This document shows, piece after piece, positions 19,830 through 30,332 of a stretch of DNA of 64,000 nt. Numbering within the stretch: position 1 is the first letter of the stretch; each line of letters begins with the position of its first letter. Location of the stretch: NCBI GenBank assembly GCA_013146195.2, contig CM028378.1, positions 89,648,295-89,712,294 of the forward strand, given 5' to 3'. The position numbers were made by a program, and so were the translations under genes. The notes beneath the pieces were generated by a model. It did no database searches. It was given only the letters and a program-made list of their open reading frames with translations, and was not told the origin of the DNA. The stretch comes from Codonopsis lanceolata. Lineage: Eukaryota > Streptophyta > Magnoliopsida > Asterales > Campanulaceae.

Positions 19830-21952
19830 CAGGTGTCATCACCGGACCGTAGAATAGCGTGTGCACTCTATCAAGCAATGAGCCCAAGTCCACATATGGT
19901 ATAGATCGGTCACCGGATCTCCAAAGACTGCTTTGTGGGATCAATCATAGTCCTCACAACTCCCAATATCCGGTCATCTGAGTCGGCCTTGGTAAGCGGC
20001 ATCGATCGTAGTGGTGTTAACGTATGCGGATCGTCTACCAGGCTGCGACTACATGTGAGCGCTCCCGTACTAGTCTAAATAACCGGGGAGCACAATCCCA
20101 AACACGTAGGCACGCTGCCGAGCCGTTCTTCAAATAGGAGATGGCTATCGGCGTCACCGTCAACCAATAAAAAACCTAGCCACAGATCTGAGGCCTTGAG
20201 AGTTATCTCGAGGGCCGCGATTGAGCAATGATCCTTGGCCGAATCGTTTGAACATACCCGAGGCGTCGAGGACTGCATGCGGATGGTATGGCTTGACAAC
20301 ATATAGCCCATCTGTATGCATCCTAGATACGTGGCAATCGATGCCATGGAAGCAGGTCCACGACCTGCGTCGTAAGGAAGCCGGTCAACCTAAAACAATA
20401 GACCAACAAAAGTCAAAAACTTTCAATCTGAAACCTAATATTAACAGTTGTTGAAATTGATTGAAAAATACGTATACTCACGTCACGGCTCGTCAATCTA
20501 TCTAATTGCTCATGTGATGCTAATAAACAGATCGTAGCGTCGTCCACGGTTCCCTCGGGATCCACTACGTCTGGGTATCTAGACTTGTAATCAACATTAT
20601 GTGGTGGCCTCGAGATATGGAAACCGAGTAGATCCACGCCTAAAAGCAATAAAATATACATTTTTAAAGATTCAAGTATCAAATAAAACATTTTAACTTT
20701 ACTAGTAAATACACAACATAAAACTATAGAATAATTATAATTATTACCTCAAGTAATGCCATGGAACCAAATATCCGTGTTATACCTAGATGCTTGTCTA
20801 GCTTGTTTATATAAATATGCAAGGGTGGCGGTTCCCAGCATAAGTATCTTGATTTTGAAGATCCTCAAGCCACTTCTAAGTATGCAATAGGTACACGGGT
20901 CCCGCTCTTATCAGCAAATATCGTGCAACCCAAGATCAATAAGAAGTATGCCTCACAAAGACAACCCACCCTAAACTCATCCTCGGGCGTGACATCATCA
21001 TTAAACCTCACACGTTGGCCTTTCCCAATGTCACCGAAGCCCCCTCTTATTTCCCATGCCCTCAAAAACCTCCTCAAGTGACACTCCCAACATCTCACTC
21101 ACATATGAGGCATCAACATCCCTAGCACAAGCTAATGGATCACCATGATAGGAAGGCGGCGGAGACAAAAACACATCGTCTAAACTAATGGTCATCTCCC
21201 CGAAAGGCATATGGAAAGTGTTAGTCTCTGGATGCCATCATTCCACGAAAGCAGAAACTAAGACCTTGTTCACATCAGCATAGCATACATGCCTTAGTCT
21301 ACTATAACCGCACTGCCCCTGACCATATCCCGAAATACCCTAGAATCTTCGCCAGTAGGAATGACCCAATTAAGCAACTTCTGTGTGTGATTGTGGCATT
21401 TTAGAATACCACGCTCTTCTTTACCAGCCCAAATATATGTAGCTACGTGTGACTCATATGAAGTCAGAAACGATGTATCACGTGGACCACCAGGAAATCC
21501 GAGCTCAATCTAAGGCTCATAAGTCTGTTGAAACTGCCCCTGCGACTGCTCGGACTAAAATGGCTCCTCATCTTGCTCAAAAATCTGCTGGAAAGTCTGC
21601 CCCTGCCCATGCTCATGCTCAAAAGTCTGCCCCTGCCCAAACTGAGGCTCAAAAGTATGCCCCTGCCCATACTCATACTCAAAAGTATGCCCCTGCCCAA
21701 TCTGAGGCTCAAAAGTCTGCCCCTGCCCAATTTGAGGCTCAAAAGTATGCCCCTGCCCAATCTGAGGCTCAAAAGTCTGCCCCTGCCCATGCTCATCTTC
21801 TTGCCCCTGCCCAGGCTCAAAAGTCTCCCCCTGCCCATGCTCATCTTCCTGCCCATGCCCATGCTCGTGTTCTTGTTGGCGTGCTCGTTCCATTTCTTTC
21901 CTAGCAGATGCCGTCACATTTTTCCTTGTATAAACGTTTCTAAACACTTTTC
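19830..21952 (-). pseudogene. Plant mobile domain (PMD) protein pseudogene, with N-terminal Gln/Gly repeat
   Basis: Read on the - strand, the first exon begins near 21952 after GTTTATAG with a Lys/Arg/Glu-rich start and a ten-residue repeat (GQGQTFEPQI type, 21590-21850). It continues as GPRDTSFLTSYESHVATYIW, KCHNHTQKLLNWVIPTGEDS and WHPETNTFHMPFGEMTISLD (about 21160-21245). The last is the hallmark of the PMD family (MAIN/MAIL and PP7 long-form homologues). ADKSGTRVPIAYLEVA (20865-20930), GVDLLGFHISRPPHNVDYKS (20590-20650) and a further piece at 20075-20347 follow in order. A stop replaces the codon before WHPET, and there are frameshifts near 21050 and 20880. PMD proteins occur as transposon-borne and domesticated forms; this one is dead. 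The OTU-like fragment on its 3' side fits a transposon origin. Confidence 0.75.
21590..21870 (-). repeat. 30-bp coding tandem repeat in the PMD pseudogene
   Basis: About nine units of 30 bp on the + strand reading of the type TCAAAAGT(C/A)TGCCCCTGCCC. In the pseudogene frame they give a ten-residue unit GQG(Q/H)TFE(P/H/Y)(Q/E)(I/F/H/Y). Long open frames on both strands here are products of the repeat. Only the - strand frame connects to a known domain. Confidence 0.85.
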
Positions 21953-22034
21953 CTATAAACACCAAACAAAATAAATCATAATTAATGTTATAGTACCAAT
22001 AAAACAAAATCAAAGTCTGAAAAGTGTGCCCAAT

Positions 22035-22255
22035 CTGAGTTTCAGCCAGTGTGAGATGAACAACCCATGGGCTGTTCGGCCAGAGTGAGATGAACAACCC
22101 GTGGGCTGTTCGGCCAGAGTGAAATGAACAACCCATGGGCTGTTCGACTAATGTGAGATGAATGGCCTGTGTAGTGTTCGGCCAACTTGAGCTGAACAAC
22201 CTTTGTGGTGTTCGACCACCATGAGATGAACAACCTATTGACTGTTCATCTAACC
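22035..22255. repeat. Tandem repeat of about 38 bp, six degenerate copies
   Basis: Units are built on GAGATGAACAACCCATGGGC followed by TGTTCGGCC. Copies toward the right diverge (TGTGTAGTGTTCGGCCAACT). It lies upstream of the PMD first exon on the - strand, so in its promoter or 5' intron. CCCATGGG and similar palindromes recur in each unit. Confidence 0.85.
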
Positions 22256-23339
22256 AGGTCCGAACAGCGTCATTTTATTATTAATTATCTACTAAAAGTG
22301 TTTTTTTTATATAAAAAAAAAGTGATTTTCAAACGGGTACCCTTTACCTGAAAAGGTAGAGTAATTATCATCAAATACAGAAAAGGGCATAAAGGCCTGG
22401 TCATCCGTGTACTCTTCAATCTTATTTTTGTTTTTTGTTAAAATTGTCGTCCTACGCCCGTAAACAACCTTAATCCGTGTGCGATGATGTTGTTAAAGAT
22501 GAAAAGGCATTCTGCATTCTAAAAGGAATTATTTGCAGTCTCTAAAAGTTAATGAATGATCAAATAAAACATGCCCATAGCTATAAATTATGAAGTGAAA
22601 CTATGGTACAATGTCATTTTATTGACATGGTATTACATGTACCTACTTTAAACATCAACGTAAAATAATTTTTAGTGGTTAGTTTAGAGTTTAGACAGGT
22701 CCAAATTAATACCTTTATCGATCGGCTATATATCATTTTCGATGAAATTGCCTGGCATCATCCGTAGTCACATCATCATTTATGTTATTGGTGTTATTTT
22801 TGTTAATAAGTATTTCCATGGAGTTGCTCGGAAATCCATCGTGATCATCCAACTACAGCTACTTTCCTATTAGTGGTATTACTTCTGAGTTCTGAGCCTT
22901 ATTTACTGCTCCAAGATCAGGCACCAAGACAAACACAAGTTCCCAGCTTTACGTAAAAATGTAATTTTCATTTCATTTCATTTCACACACAAAAACACAA
23001 AGTTGTTAGCAAAAAATAGCATCCTAATATCTTTCACAACACAAAACTAGCTACTATGGTATATAAACTCCAGTTGGTTTTGGTGGAAACAAACTAACAC
23101 CAACAAAGTTAATGCTTTTTTTAATAATCGCTAAAAGAGACGGAGACGGAGACGGAGACAGAGACGACGACGACGACGCCTTAGCCTTCGCCTAGACGCC
23201 TATAATGCTATAAACCATTATTGGGAAGGTTAATAGATGAATTTTTTTTCCTTGAATTTTCTCTCGTTTTTCCGTCGGTCCCTCAATTCTGAACCGGCGT
23301 CGTTTTTTGTGGTTTAAGAATAGGTGTGGATTGGTTCGT
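22256..23339. other. No gene recognised
   Basis: AT-rich sequence. The only low-complexity patch is GGAGACGGAGACGGAGACAG followed by GACGACGACGACGAC at 23138-23180. No frame or splice pattern that I can assign. Confidence 0.4.
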
Positions 23340-23585
23340 TGGGTTTCAGGTGGTGGAACGAGGCGCGGAAGTCCTTGTTTGCTGAAATTAATGGCGTGTC
23401 GTACTTAACGACGCTGTCTGGCGATTTTGAAGACGGTGGTTTATTCTCGGAAGTTGTTCTGGATTTGCGAAGGGACGAGAAGAATTATGGGGTTGATGAT
23501 GGTGTCATGGACGAAGGTTTTTCGGGTCGGGAATACGCATTAATCGCGGAATGGATGTTTTTGCGAGCTCTGAAATGGTCAGTGA
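23340..23585 (+). pseudogene. Unidentified exon-like coding fragment
   Basis: After TTTCAG a frame of about 80 codons runs WWNEARKSLFAEINGVSYLT, then LSGDFEDGGLFSEVVLDLRR, then YALIAEWMFLRALKW, and meets a donor-like ATG|GTCAGTG near 23578. Codon content is GC-richer than the flanks and the acidic/aromatic composition looks like real protein, but I do not recognise the family. It heads a block of + strand gene fragments (ATX3-like and CNGC2-like follow), so it is probably another captured exon. It may also begin upstream at 23324. Confidence 0.45.
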
Positions 23586-24373
23586 TTTCTGGCTCGTGTA
23601 TATATTTGTATCTGCTATTTGCTGAGGCTTTTCAATTTGCCTGAGCTCTTTTCAGTTTTTAGGGCATTTACTATAATGAGCTAAATGTAATTGCTATTCA
23701 AGATTGAAAGGAGCCCCAGCAAAGAGTTAATCGTCTTATGATATTTATATATTACCATGTGAGATTAGGTCAACAATGGGTGTAAATGTTGAGCAATTAA
23801 CTATATTTTCTCCTTCTTGTGCCTATTTTCACTTTATTGCATAGTAGGCGAATGTGCTGTATAAAACGATAAACCATAGTATGTCGTATTATGAACGTGT
23901 ATAGATTAAACTGACAATTGTAATCTCATATATATTGTCGAATACGGTGGAAAGTTGGCTTTCCGGTTATGATAGTTTTGGCTTCCAAGTGAATACCTCC
24001 CAGTTTTTGACTTTCAAATTTAAGGAGGATGATGTTTTTCTTTATCTTTGATCGGGTTCGACAAAGGTTGCAGGACTTTCTTCCCCTATAAGTAGGCTAG
24101 CAGAAACTGTTTTCTGAATATCGGCAAATGAATAGCTGAAGAATAACTTCACATAAGTTGAGAGTTCATATGGTTTCTTAATTAAGATTTCTGTCAATGT
24201 GGCCAAACTAATTTACTTTTATAATGATATCGTGGGTGGGTTGCAAAGTTTCAGACTGTATGATCTATTATGCTCTTGTTTGCTCAATTTGAGATTTTTT
24301 GACACCTTTTTTTGTATCTGGAATCATTTGTTCTGAATCTGGTTTGTGCTTCCTTTTTTTCCTTTTGGTACAG
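23586..24373. other. Intron-like spacer
   Basis: T-rich sequence with no recognisable frame between two captured exons. Confidence 0.4.
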
Positions 24374-24811
24374 AGTTGTGTGCAAGTGTGGGTCTTGTGG
24401 GACAGAAAAGCAGGCCCTTAGTGAGTGGGAGCGACATACAGGTTCGAAAACCAAAAACTGGAAGACCAGTGTCCGAGTGAAAGATTCCCTGTTACCACTT
24501 GAACAATGGGTTTGTGCTTAAAGCTGATCTTTTATTTTATATTTTTAATTGAAGTGGTTAGTTTTGAATATTCTGTTTTTTTTTTATTATCGTCATCTTC
24601 ACTTATTGTTTCGATGTGCAATAGTAACATCCATATGCGTTATGCATATGACCAGCCCCAGAAACTTGGCAAAACTGGTGTATCTAACAGTTTCTAATTT
24701 TACAGATGCTGCAGGTAGCAGAGTATCATGCACGCACTGTTGTTTCTGTTAATTCTCTCAAACGACCTTCTGTGAAAGTCCGAAAGCAGAAGCTGCTTAG
24801 TTTCTTGAAAG
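24374..24811 (+). pseudogene. Two-exon fragment of an ATX3/4/5-type histone H3K4 methyltransferase
   Basis: Exon A (24374-24509, acceptor GGTACAG, donor TGG|GTTTGT) encodes VVCKCGSCGTEKQALSEWER, then HTGSKTKNWKTSVRVKDSLL and PLEQW. Exon B (24706-24811, acceptor TTTTACAG) encodes MLQVAEYHARTVVSVNSLKR, then PSVKVRKQKLLSFLK. This is the segment just before the PHD finger (…RCAVCRW) of plant trithorax-like proteins ATX3, ATX4 and ATX5, with ATX3 the nearest by eye. The Cys-x2-Cys of CGSC is kept. The PWWP domain before, and the PHD and SET domains after, are missing. Both exons are open and joined in phase. Confidence 0.78.
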
Positions 24812-25146
24812 GTTTGCTCATTTTCATAACAATATTAATAACTTAGAATCGTGCCATAAACCATTGATCAGTCAGAGCATTCTTCTTGTTAATAATCCAA
24901 AAAGTTCTTGTTACCATAACATATTTATTACAAACCTTTATCCTTTTCCTCGTATGTACTTGGCAAATTTATACTGTAGTTGGTACCTTAGTCTTGTAGG
25001 ATATATGTATAGTCTTCAACTACTGATGGCTAACTCCTCATCAGTTTTTGATCATGATGTTTTCTGCCATTGAACTTATTGTCACAGTTAACGCTGTTGG
25101 TGTGGTCTCGCAACTCATTTTCTGTAATTGAACTTGTTATATGCAG
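24812..25146. other. Intron-like spacer
   Basis: T-rich sequence between the ATX3-like and CNGC-like exons; nothing recognised. Confidence 0.4.
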
Positions 25147-25421
25147 ATACTATACAGATCCTTCTGTCATGTTTTGGCAACGCAATGGAAAAGCTATTGG
25201 TTCAGGATCTGGCGGCAATCGTCACGGTTCTGCGTACGTGCGTGGATGGCGTGCACTTGTGTCACTTGTGGCTTCAGTTCCGGGTGGCTTACGTGTCCAG
25301 GGAGTCACTGGTGGTTGGCTGTGGTAAGCTCGTGTGGGACCCAAGCTCCATCGCCTCTCACTACGTCCGCTCTCTCAAAGGGTTCTGGTTCGATGCCTTC
25401 GTCATACTGCCTGTTCCTCAG
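25147..25421 (+). pseudogene. Exon fragment of a cyclic nucleotide-gated channel (CNGC2-like)
   Basis: After TTATATGCAG a frame reads LAAIVTVLRTCVDGVHLCHL, WLQFRVAYVSRESLVVGCGK, LVWDPSSIASHYVRSLKGFW and FDAFVILPVPQ, ending at CAG|GTACGC. This is the S3 to S4-S5 region of plant CNGC channels, and the GCGKLVWDP and ASHY words point to the CNGC2 (DND1) group. The first 15 or so codons do not match well, perhaps a frameshift or a different exon edge. The pore and cyclic-nucleotide-binding domains are missing. It is the last piece of the second captured-exon block. Confidence 0.78.
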
Positions 25422-25842
25422 GTACGCCTGTAGTTTCTTTCATACCAACTCAAACGCATAAGCATTGGAAGGCAGTTTCTAACCTTAAATGTCAAAAATA
25501 TCCCTAACATTCATGGAAATAACTCGAGTTTGCTGGCAACAGCTAATTGGCTTGAAGCTTGAAAGAGACTACTAATTAATACCCATTTTGAGGCTTTAAA
25601 TTCAGGAGAACTTTACCGGCCAAAATTTATGAATTATGGACGCTATACTTGTATTTTAGGTTTGGCATTTACTTTCAAATCACCTCTACAATTATCATTA
25701 TCAAGTTAACAAAGTTGGTTAAATATCATTATCAGCATGGCATAATTATACTGCACATACATCTTCTGTTACAATTGGGCCTAACTATATATGCCTTACG
25801 TACCAGTAGAACTTTTATTTACGTAACATTTGGTATTTGGAC
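25422..25842. other. No gene recognised
   Basis: Continues as intron-like sequence after the CNGC donor, then turns into unrelated AT-rich DNA before the resistance-gene remnant. The exact junction is not visible. Confidence 0.4.
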
Positions 25843-26475
25843 CACACAGAAATTAAAAAAAAAAGAATCAAACTTGCTGGTTGGGGTTCGCCAAGATGCC
25901 CGGTACATGAGAAATGAATTGGAGAAATCGCAGAAGCGCGTCAGAGATACACCCTAGAGAGTAAGTCCACACAGCAAAGCTCAAGCTCCAACATCGCCGC
26001 TGCGAGGATACTTAATGTTGTTCATGGGGAAGCAGACCTTGTTGGCATTGAAAAGCCCAAACAACAATTGGTGGCATGGTTTCTCAAACCTGATTCAAGA
26101 CTCCATTGCATTTCGGTGGTTGGAATGGGGGGTTTGGGCAAGACTACCTTGGTTAAGAAAGTCTACGATGACTCATTGGTGAAGAACCATTTTCAAAGTC
26201 ATCTTTGGGTTGTTGTTTCCCAATCAATGAACCTTGTTGAGCTTCTCAGAGAAATTGTTCGGCAGCTGTTCAAAAAGAAAGAATAACCACTCCTTCAAGG
26301 TGTCGAGTCTATGAGTGTGAACGAGCTGAAGGAGATTATTGATAACATCCTTCAAGAAAGGCGTTTCCTACTTGTTATTGATGATGTTTGGAGCATTTCT
26401 GACAGGGAAGATGTGAGAAATATAGTGCCGGTCAATAATTGTGGCAACCGCTTGTGCTTACAACACGTAAAATCG
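25843..26475 (+). pseudogene. CC-NB-ARC (NLR) resistance-gene remnant
   Basis: The order is a coiled-coil (Rx N-type) scrap (SNLLVGVRQDARYMRNELEK), a stop and internal deletion, a linker (LNVVHGEADLVGIEKPKQQL), the P-loop GMGGLGKTTL (26124-26153), RNBS-A (NHFQSHLWVVVSQS) and kinase-2 (RRFLLVIDDVW, 26361-26393), then RNBS-B (NNCGNRL). A TAA stop is at 26284 and one base is lost near 26455, which would otherwise continue as LTTRKID. RNBS-C, GLPL, MHD and the whole LRR are absent, because at 26476 the sequence turns back on itself. NLRs are intracellular immune receptors; this one cannot signal. The RPM1-like subgroup is suggested by the KPKQQLVAW linker. Confidence 0.85.
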
Positions 26476-26830
26476 ATGTTGCTTCTGAATGGGCGATTTT
26501 ATGTGTTGTAAGCATCAAGCGGCTGCCACAATTATTGACTGGCACTGTATTTCTCACATCTTCCCTGTCAGAAATGCTCCAAACATCATCAATAACAAGT
26601 AGGAAACGCCTTTCTTGAAGGATGTTATCAATAATCTCACTGCTCACACTCATAGACTCGACACCTTGAGGGAGTGGTTGTTCTTTCTTTTTGAACAGCT
26701 GCCGAACAATATCTCTGAGAAGCTCAACAAGGTTCATTGATTGGGAAACAACAATCCAAAGATGGCTTTGAAAATGGTTCTTCACGGATGAGTCATCGTA
26801 GACTTTCTTAACCAAGGTAGTCTTGCCCAA
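26134..26830. repeat. Perfectly opposed inverted repeat of NB-ARC DNA, about 340-bp arms, 18-nt loop
   Basis: Left arm 26134-26475 and right arm 26494-26830 are reverse complements apart from scattered differences. The arms meet at AAAATCG / CGATTTT with bases 26476-26493 as loop. Transcription from either side would give a long double-stranded hairpin. See the finding on possible small-RNA production. Confidence 0.9.
26494..26830 (-). pseudogene. Inverted copy of the NB-ARC segment (right arm of the hairpin)
   Basis: On the - strand this repeats the left arm from GKTTLVKKVYDDSSVKNHFQ through kinase-2 (RRFLLVIDDVWSISDRED) to NNCGSRLMLTTHK. It lacks the stop of the left arm (CAA instead of TAA) and a six-base piece near 26640, and has a handful of substitutions. 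It ends abruptly at 26830 inside the P-loop codons (TTGGGCAAG complement). Its frame is open through the loop, so it looks like the less decayed copy. No further NLR sequence follows. Confidence 0.88.
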
Positions 26831-26956
26831 AATAATTATTTCCAATTTAGTTGTTACAAAATTGATTCTAATTAAAGGTTCTCAATTATTGTATCGAAAT
26901 TGGTTGAAACAAATGGTTAGGTGTTATTCGCAACCATTTCTCAATAATATTTTTTT

Positions 26957-27046
26957 GTAAGGTAGTTTATTTGAACTTAAAATTTTGAATTTTTTTTAAA
27001 AAGATTTTATAATATTTACCCCACATTCCAAAAGCAAAAGACCAAG
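26957..27046. repeat. Extra partial unit of the long repeat
   Basis: Begins GTAAGGTAGTTTATTTGAAC and ends CAAAAGCAAAAGACCAA. The same sequence occurs inside copy B at about 28285-28372 and in copy A at about 4975-5060. Copy B is therefore preceded by a piece of its own interior, as in a tandem array or a circular intermediate. Confidence 0.75.
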
Positions 27047-30000
27047 AGTATAAGTAATGATGGGCTTGAAATTGTGTTGGATGTGTATTATGGACAAATA
27101 GATGTGTATCAAAATAATTATTTTCAACAACTTTAATTACGTGGCTTTTAATTTTAATTTTTTTAAAATACTCTTTAGTAGAATCAAATCAATAGATTTC
27201 ACTTCTTGTTCATCTTACAATTATTATAATCATTATATACAATTTGCTTAAATAATCTCTTAAAAATAAATGGAGAACACTTGTAATATTTTTTAAATTA
27301 AAATAGGGAACATTTATTTTGAAATAAAGAGAGTATTTACTAGGGCAAGTCCAATGGCATGAATCAAAACCAAATTTTGATACTTATGTAAGAGTATTAG
27401 GCCTTTCAATTGTTAAAGTAAAATGTATCAAAATTAGGTATGGTAATAAGGAAGGTACTAAATTTGATACCTCCTTTAGTACCACACATAATTTTAATAC
27501 CCTCCATTTTGATACCTATGGTTGGAGATGATCATTTGATACCCATGAATAATAACTAATAAGTATCAAAATTTGGTTTTGATAACTATAGGGAAGTACC
27601 ATCATTAGACTTAACCACGTGATTTCGAGTTACGACTAGTAATATACTACCAAACCCAAAACTTCCAAAATCAATACACCTAACCGGAAACATAATTTGA
27701 TTTCTACCTTGAATTGCTCGCCTTGTAGCAAATATAAGAATATGATCACCCTAAATGATTTTTATTCCATCATCAACTTTGCAATTGTAACTTATTGATC
27801 TACCAAACCTAAAGGTTTGTCCTCCGTTCAAGGTACTACAACTTCAATTTTTGGTTTTCAATTGCGCAATTCCTCTATAATTTTATTTAACCGATAAAAA
27901 ACACTTTTGGGGAAAAAATAACTAGTATACCGTTAATGAAATTGGATTAGCGCATGCTGCATTATAATTCCAAGTTGATGCATCGAAAAGTCAATTTGTG
28001 CATTGCAAATCCAAATTGTGCATCGAGAGTTTCTGCAGCGTGAATCCAATTTGTGTATCGGGATTTACTTATGTATTCTAGTTCCAAATTAATGCGTCAC
28101 GATTTCAAATTGATGAATTGCGATTTGAAATCAATCCCAACATACTTCATGTGAAACTGAAGATGTTGAATCGTGAAAGACGTCTTATTTGAATAACCAA
28201 TCTTTCTATTTCATTATTATTAGAAAGGCGTACGACATGGTCCTTTCTGGAGCAATCAATTTCTCTTTCTAATTTTTTTTTTGGTAAGGTAGTTTATTTG
28301 AACTCAAAATTTTCAAATTTTTTTTCAAAAAATTCATAATACTTACCCCACATTCCAAAAGCAAAAGACCAATAGAATGCTCACACTTCCATAATAATGC
28401 TCACACTTCCATAATAATGCTCACACTTTCATAATTTTTTTTACCTTTTTGAACCTATCTCTGATTTAATGCTCACACTTCCATAATAATGGAAAAAAAT
28501 TAGAAAAAATTGCAGATTGGTCCACTTTCTGAATCGCAGTGCATATGTGTTAATTTTAATATGCATGAGATGCATGTATCCCTTTGAATCGCGGTGCATA
28601 GGTTTGTATATCGGGTGCAAAACTTTTTCTTCAAATTTTATTACTACGATATATAAATATATATACCGCGATACAAAATTCATGTTTACTTCAATTTGTA
28701 TATCAACAACCAGAAAATTATGTGAACCGCGGTATATAAATATATGTAATGCGATACAAAATACATGTTTACTTCAATTTCTGTATTTTAATTATGAATG
28801 TTAACACTCATGAATCGCGATATATAAATATGTGAACCGCGATACAAATACATGTGTTACTTCAATTTCTGTATTAAACATCAATTTATATATTTACATT
28901 AGATAAAGTTTACGAGAAATTGTGGGCCAATCCCTTTTTATAAATTTTTTAGTAGCTCCCTTATAAGACCGTATTACGGATATTAATTTGTAAGATGAAT
29001 TTTCATCTATCGCAACTCAACCCATTATCACAACGGTGGCTTGGGTGGGGAAGATTCATCTTACAAAAAATATATGTAAGACTCTCTTACCCAAGTTGTT
29101 GCCCAAATTTTTAACCCCTTAGATTCTTGTTTTTTAGCTGGCAAAAATATGACTGTCATTAATGAACCGGATACGGGGTAAGGATAACTTACTTAGCGCT
29201 TCGGAATAAATCAATTTGTTCATCTCGATGCATTAAATTGTTCATCGTGATGAAACAAGTTGTGTATGGTGATGCATCAATTCCTGCCATTATTACAATT
29301 AAATTATCAAGTTTTAATAAGAAAACTTTGACTGCATATTTACGGAAATCAATCAATCAATTTATAAATGGTTTCTACCTTAGTTACAATATCAATGAAA
29401 ATAAGGAAACTTTGACTACAAATATACAATGAACCTAGTCAGTTTATGCATCGCGATACATGATTTTGAATCGTGATGCATGATTTTGTACCACAAGGCA
29501 TGATCTTGTGAATTGCGATGCATGATTTCGGCTGACTGAGTTACAACAGCGTGTGTTTTTCCTTCATTAAGGATATCATAATTTTTTCGCCTCCAAAAAT
29601 ATGTTTTTCCAGTTAAAAAAACATACGATATATGTAGCCGTTGAAAATGTTCAAAAAGAGACTGGCCCGAATTTCATCCTTAACTTTATAGGGTGAAATT
29701 TAGGGTGATCCCTTTTTTAACCTTTCTAACTGTTTTAATTCCCTAACCTTTTTTGCAATAGTTAAAAGGCACTTCTCTAGAGAAATGTTGACTATACCCT
29801 AATTAAATCAAACATGTGCATGAAGCATTTGTTTCTCAAAAAGGGAAAATAAATGTCATGCACCACGATGCACAAAATCATGCATCGCGATACATAAAAT
29901 CATGCATCGCGGTTTACATAATTATAATTTTAGCTATTATTTAATTACAAATATTCTTCTTCTCTCTTCCTCTCTAGCTAAGCCACCACTTATTCCATCA

Positions 30001-30332
30001 CCACTATCAAAACCACAGCCACCAACCACAAAAAATTGGGTTTCAACCCCTAAATTCACTTCAATAGTTTACTCATTTTTATAAATAGGTTCCAAAACTT
30101 TAACCTCTTTTGCTCTTTACTTGTTTACTCTTTTCCATACGACCTGATGAAGTTAGATGAGATAATCTCTTAATTCCCCTTTCATGGTTATCGACTTTCT
30201 TTTCTTGTACTACATCTCTTATTTGATATTTTGATTGAAAGAGATTGTCACCTTCTAGCATCCTTTCGACTAGTCCCATCCAAAAGTTACACTTTCTCTT
30301 TACTAAGTGATTTGATAATGAGGGAGGAAAGC
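27047..30332. repeat. Copy B of the 3.4-kb dispersed repeat, cut by a retrotransposon
   Basis: Runs parallel to 3703-7128 in the same orientation. It has extra GCATCGCGAT-type units at 29860-29910 and lacks the (AT)n tract. It stops at GGAGGAAAGC, where the LTR of the element at 30333 begins. The matching continuation is not found beyond the retrotransposon cluster. The nested MITE is at about 27343-27612. No coding sequence. Confidence 0.85.

Noticed and set aside
21449..21974. Long + strand frames with APAQSEAQKSAPAQ or LPLPNLRLKS repeats
   Set aside because: Shadows of the 30-bp repeat. Only the - strand frame links to a recognisable domain (PMD).
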